A stretch of DNA of 64,000 nt from Yoonia maricola (GTDB lineage: Bacteria; Pseudomonadota; Alphaproteobacteria; Rhodobacterales; Rhodobacteraceae), in contig NZ_PGTY01000001.1 in assembly GCF_002797915.1 (NCBI RefSeq), positions 248,001-312,000 of the forward strand. The letters run 5' to 3'. How positions within the stretch are numbered: the first letter of the stretch is position 1; each line of letters begins with the position of its first letter. The position numbers were made by a program, and so were the translations under genes. The notes under the pieces were generated by a model that was given only the letters and a program-made list of their open reading frames with translations, did no database searches and was not told the origin of the DNA. Shown one piece after another: positions 62,426 to 64,000 of this stretch.

Positions 62426-63400
62426 ATGACAGATAACATCACTGACCTTCCGCAACTGGCCCTTGATTGGCATCGCGCGGGGCGCGGTGTTGCAATTGCA
62501 ACCGTGGTCGCAACCTGGGGGTCCGCCCCGCGCCCTGTTGGCAGTCAGCTCGTGATTGATGCTGACGGTGCGATGGAAGGCTCTGTTTCGGGGGGATGCG
62601 TTGAAGGTGCGGTCGTGACCGACGCGATTGATGCCATTACCGCAGGGGAACAACGCTTGTTGAGCTTCGGCGTGAGTGATGATGAAGCTTTCGCCGTGGG
62701 TCTTGCTTGTGGGGGTGAGATCAAAGTGCTGATCGAACCCGTAGGCTCGGTCATGCCGGTCGAAATTCTGGAACGGCTGACGGACGCGCGCAGCCAGTCG
62801 GAACCTGTCGTCTATGTGACGGATATCGAGAAGAGCCAGCCGCGTTTGCACCCGGCGGCGGCCTACCCGGACCGACAGCGGTCCGATACATCCGGGATCG
62901 AGGCGGATGGGCGCACCTTCGTGGCCGTTCATAATCCACCTTTGCGCATGATCATCGTGGGTGCCGTGCATATCGCGCAGCACTTGGTGGGGATGGCGCG
63001 AGCCTGCGGATACAAGCCTATTCTGGTCGATCCGCGCCCCGCCTTTGGGTCACAAGCACGCTTTCCCGGCGAAGCGATACAGGATGATTGGCCGGACGCC
63101 GCCTTGCGCGCGCTGAAGATTGATGCGCGCACAGCGGTTGTCACTCTGACGCATGATCCCAAGTTGGACGATCCCGCGATAGTTACAGCCTTGGAATCGG
63201 AAGCTTTCTATCTGGGCTGTCTGGGGTCCACGCGCACCCATGCAAAAAGGGTGATACGGCTGAAAGAAGTTGGGTTCACCGATGACGAAATTGGGCGCAT
63301 CCACGCGCCGGTGGGGCTGGATATTGGGGGGCGGCAGCCCGCCGAGATTGCGGTGAGCATCATGGCTGAAGTCACACAGACACTCCGCAAGACCATCTAA
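62426..63400 (+). CDS. XdhC family protein
   Basis: 324 residues from the ATG at 62426 (MTDNITDLPQLALDWHRAGR). The N-terminal XdhC/CoxI domain is seen in ATVVATWGSAPRPVGSQLVI and GSVSGGCVEGAVVTDAIDAI, and the C-terminal Rossmann domain in MIIVGAVHIAQHLVGMARAC, ILVDPRPAFGSQARFPGEAI and YLGCLGSTRTHAKRVIRLKE. XdhC proteins bind and load the sulfurated molybdenum cofactor into xanthine dehydrogenase or CO-dehydrogenase-type enzymes. No molybdoenzyme is beside it, so its client is elsewhere. It converges with infC at a strong terminator. Confidence 0.9.
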   Translation: MTDNITDLPQLALDWHRAGRGVAIATVVATWGSAPRPVGSQLVIDADGAMEGSVSGGCVEGAVVTDAIDAITAGEQRLLSFGVSDDEAFAVGLACGGEIKVLIEPVGSVMPVEILERLTDARSQSEPVVYVTDIEKSQPRLHPAAAYPDRQRSDTSGIEADGRTFVAVHNPPLRMIIVGAVHIAQHLVGMARACGYKPILVDPRPAFGSQARFPGEAIQDDWPDAALRALKIDARTAVVTLTHDPKLDDPAIVTALESEAFYLGCLGSTRTHAKRVIRLKEVGFTDDEIGRIHAPVGLDIGGRQPAEIAVSIMAEVTQTLRKTI

Positions 63401-63424
63401 GAGGTCTCGCAGAGAGTGAAATTA

Positions 63425-63452
63425 AAAGGCCTTCACACGTGTGAAGGCCTTT
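63425..63452. terminator. bidirectional rho-independent terminator between xdhC and infC
   Basis: A perfect palindrome whose first arm is AAAGGCCTTCACAC. A T-run follows on the minus strand (CTTTTAAT) and TTTGCATTTT on the plus strand. It lies 24 bases after the xdhC stop and 25 after the infC stop, serving both convergent genes. Confidence 0.88.
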
Positions 63453-63476
63453 GCATTTTCGAAAAAAGGGTAGTGC

Positions 63477-64000
63477 CTACTTCGGCAGTGGCCCAATCAG
63501 CATCACCATCTGGCGACCTTCCATCTTGGGGAAGTTTTCCACCTTGCCGGCCTCTTTGGTGTCTTCCGCGACACGTTCAAGCAGCTCACGGCCCAATTGC
63601 TGGTGCGCCATCTCACGCCCACGGAAGCGCAGTGTGATCTTTACCTTGTCGCCATTTTCCAGAAACTTGAACACGTTGCGCATTTTCACATCGTAATCAT
63701 GGTTGTCCGTGTTGGGGCGGAACTTCACCTCTTTGATTTCAATGATCTTTTGCTTCTTGCGCGCTTCGGCTTCTTTCTTCTGCGTCTCGTATTTGAACTT
63801 GCCATAGTCCATGATCTTGCAGACCGGCGGGTTGGCATTTGGTGAGATTTCCACCAGATCAAGCCCGGCATCATCTGCCATCACCATCGCGCGTTCAGGT
63901 GTCACAACACCGACGTTTTCGCCTTCTGCGCCAATCAGGCGGATTTCCGAAGCCCGGATACGATCGTTGATCCGTGGGCCTGTGTCACGTTGTGGTGGCG
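63477..64000 (-). CDS. infC: translation initiation factor IF-3, start beyond window edge
   Basis: About 174 codons are visible, from [20 protein letters not shown] at the right edge to VMLIGPLPK at the end, so only a few N-terminal residues are missing. The N-terminal domain ([20 protein letters not shown]) and [16 protein letters not shown]-type linker ([20 protein letters not shown]), and the C-terminal domain ([40 protein letters not shown]) are all clear. IF-3 keeps the small ribosomal subunit free and checks start-codon choice; infC itself often uses a rare start codon, which lies outside the window. Confidence 0.97.
   Translation of the reverse strand, partial: PPQRDTGPRINDRIRASEIRLIGAEGENVGVVTPERAMVMADDAGLDLVEISPNANPPVCKIMDYGKFKYETQKKEAEARKKQKIIEIKEVKFRPNTDNHDYDVKMRNVFKFLENGDKVKITLRFRGREMAHQQLGRELLERVAEDTKEAGKVENFPKMEGRQMVMLIGPLPK

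Noticed and set aside
1-64000. tRNA genes, CRISPR arrays, insertion sequences and phage genes
   Set aside because: I looked for cloverleaf-like repeats, regular short repeats, transposase-like proteins and integrases and saw none; short tRNA genes could still be missed by eye.

Overview
The window reads as a chromosomal segment of a Roseobacter-group alphaproteobacterium (Rhodobacterales). Supporting signs are an IF-3 of the form typical of that order at the right edge, a tatABC-DUF815-nlpD-like-pcm-surE block, a radA-cvpA-purF block, an XdhC/GcdH pair, a TatC with a long insertion, and succinoglycan-type exo genes. Gas vesicle plus photoactive yellow protein (PYP) genes side by side recall Rhodobacter capsulatus. 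Species cannot be named from the sequence. I saw no rRNA, tRNA, CRISPR array, insertion sequence or phage gene.

Region 1 (1-7230) is a light/buoyancy island. A minus-strand gas vesicle operon (gvpN, a small unknown gene, gvpO, a GvpA-family gene, gvpH running off the left edge) is preceded by a minus-strand PYP operon: an unknown 145-residue protein, pyp, two proteins of unknown function, and a p-coumaryl ligase (pcl) in which an acyl-carrier-protein-like segment appears to replace the normal N-terminal half of the adenylation domain. Divergent to it are a third member of the unknown family and an acidic protein with a C-terminal helix-hairpin-helix. Three divergent paralogues sharing a G-[RK]-x-P-L-R-F-x-G motif are the least explained part of the island.

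Region 2 (7862-29610) is a succinoglycan-type exopolysaccharide locus: exoA, exoM, a BY-kinase/Wzz (exoP), an exoX-like regulator, two GT2 enzymes, exoK, exoQ, exoV, exoT, exoF, exoY and exoL. A Stf0 sulfotransferase sits inside it. Next to it lies a translationally coupled cassette of a membrane-anchored sulfotransferase, an arylsulfotransferase-like propeller and a tiny membrane protein, suggesting a sulfated polymer. A DUF4185 lipoprotein-like protein, a DUF2723 membrane glycosyltransferase and an AsmA-family protein follow.

Region 3 (32011-37576) is a tightly coupled plus-strand module resembling the mycobacterial decaprenylphosphoryl-arabinose pathway: HAD-UbiA fusion, GtrA, DprE1-like and DprE2-like enzymes, then a multi-spanning membrane protein that is a candidate GT-C glycosyltransferase. 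An OpgG/OpgD-type glucan protein with a Tat signal follows.

Region 4 (39722-64000) is mostly core genome: dusA and a PhyH-like gene, a YafY/WYL regulator, tatABC, a DUF815 ATPase, LysM/M23 protein, pcm, surE, SDR, arsC, purF, cvpA, radA, pqiA, alr, a MerR/aldo-keto reductase pair with a recognisable MerR-type promoter, dnaB, pyrE, pyrC, small membrane and DUF1127 genes, a conserved unknown, gcdH, xdhC and infC (cut by the right edge). Several strong hairpins and terminators lie here.
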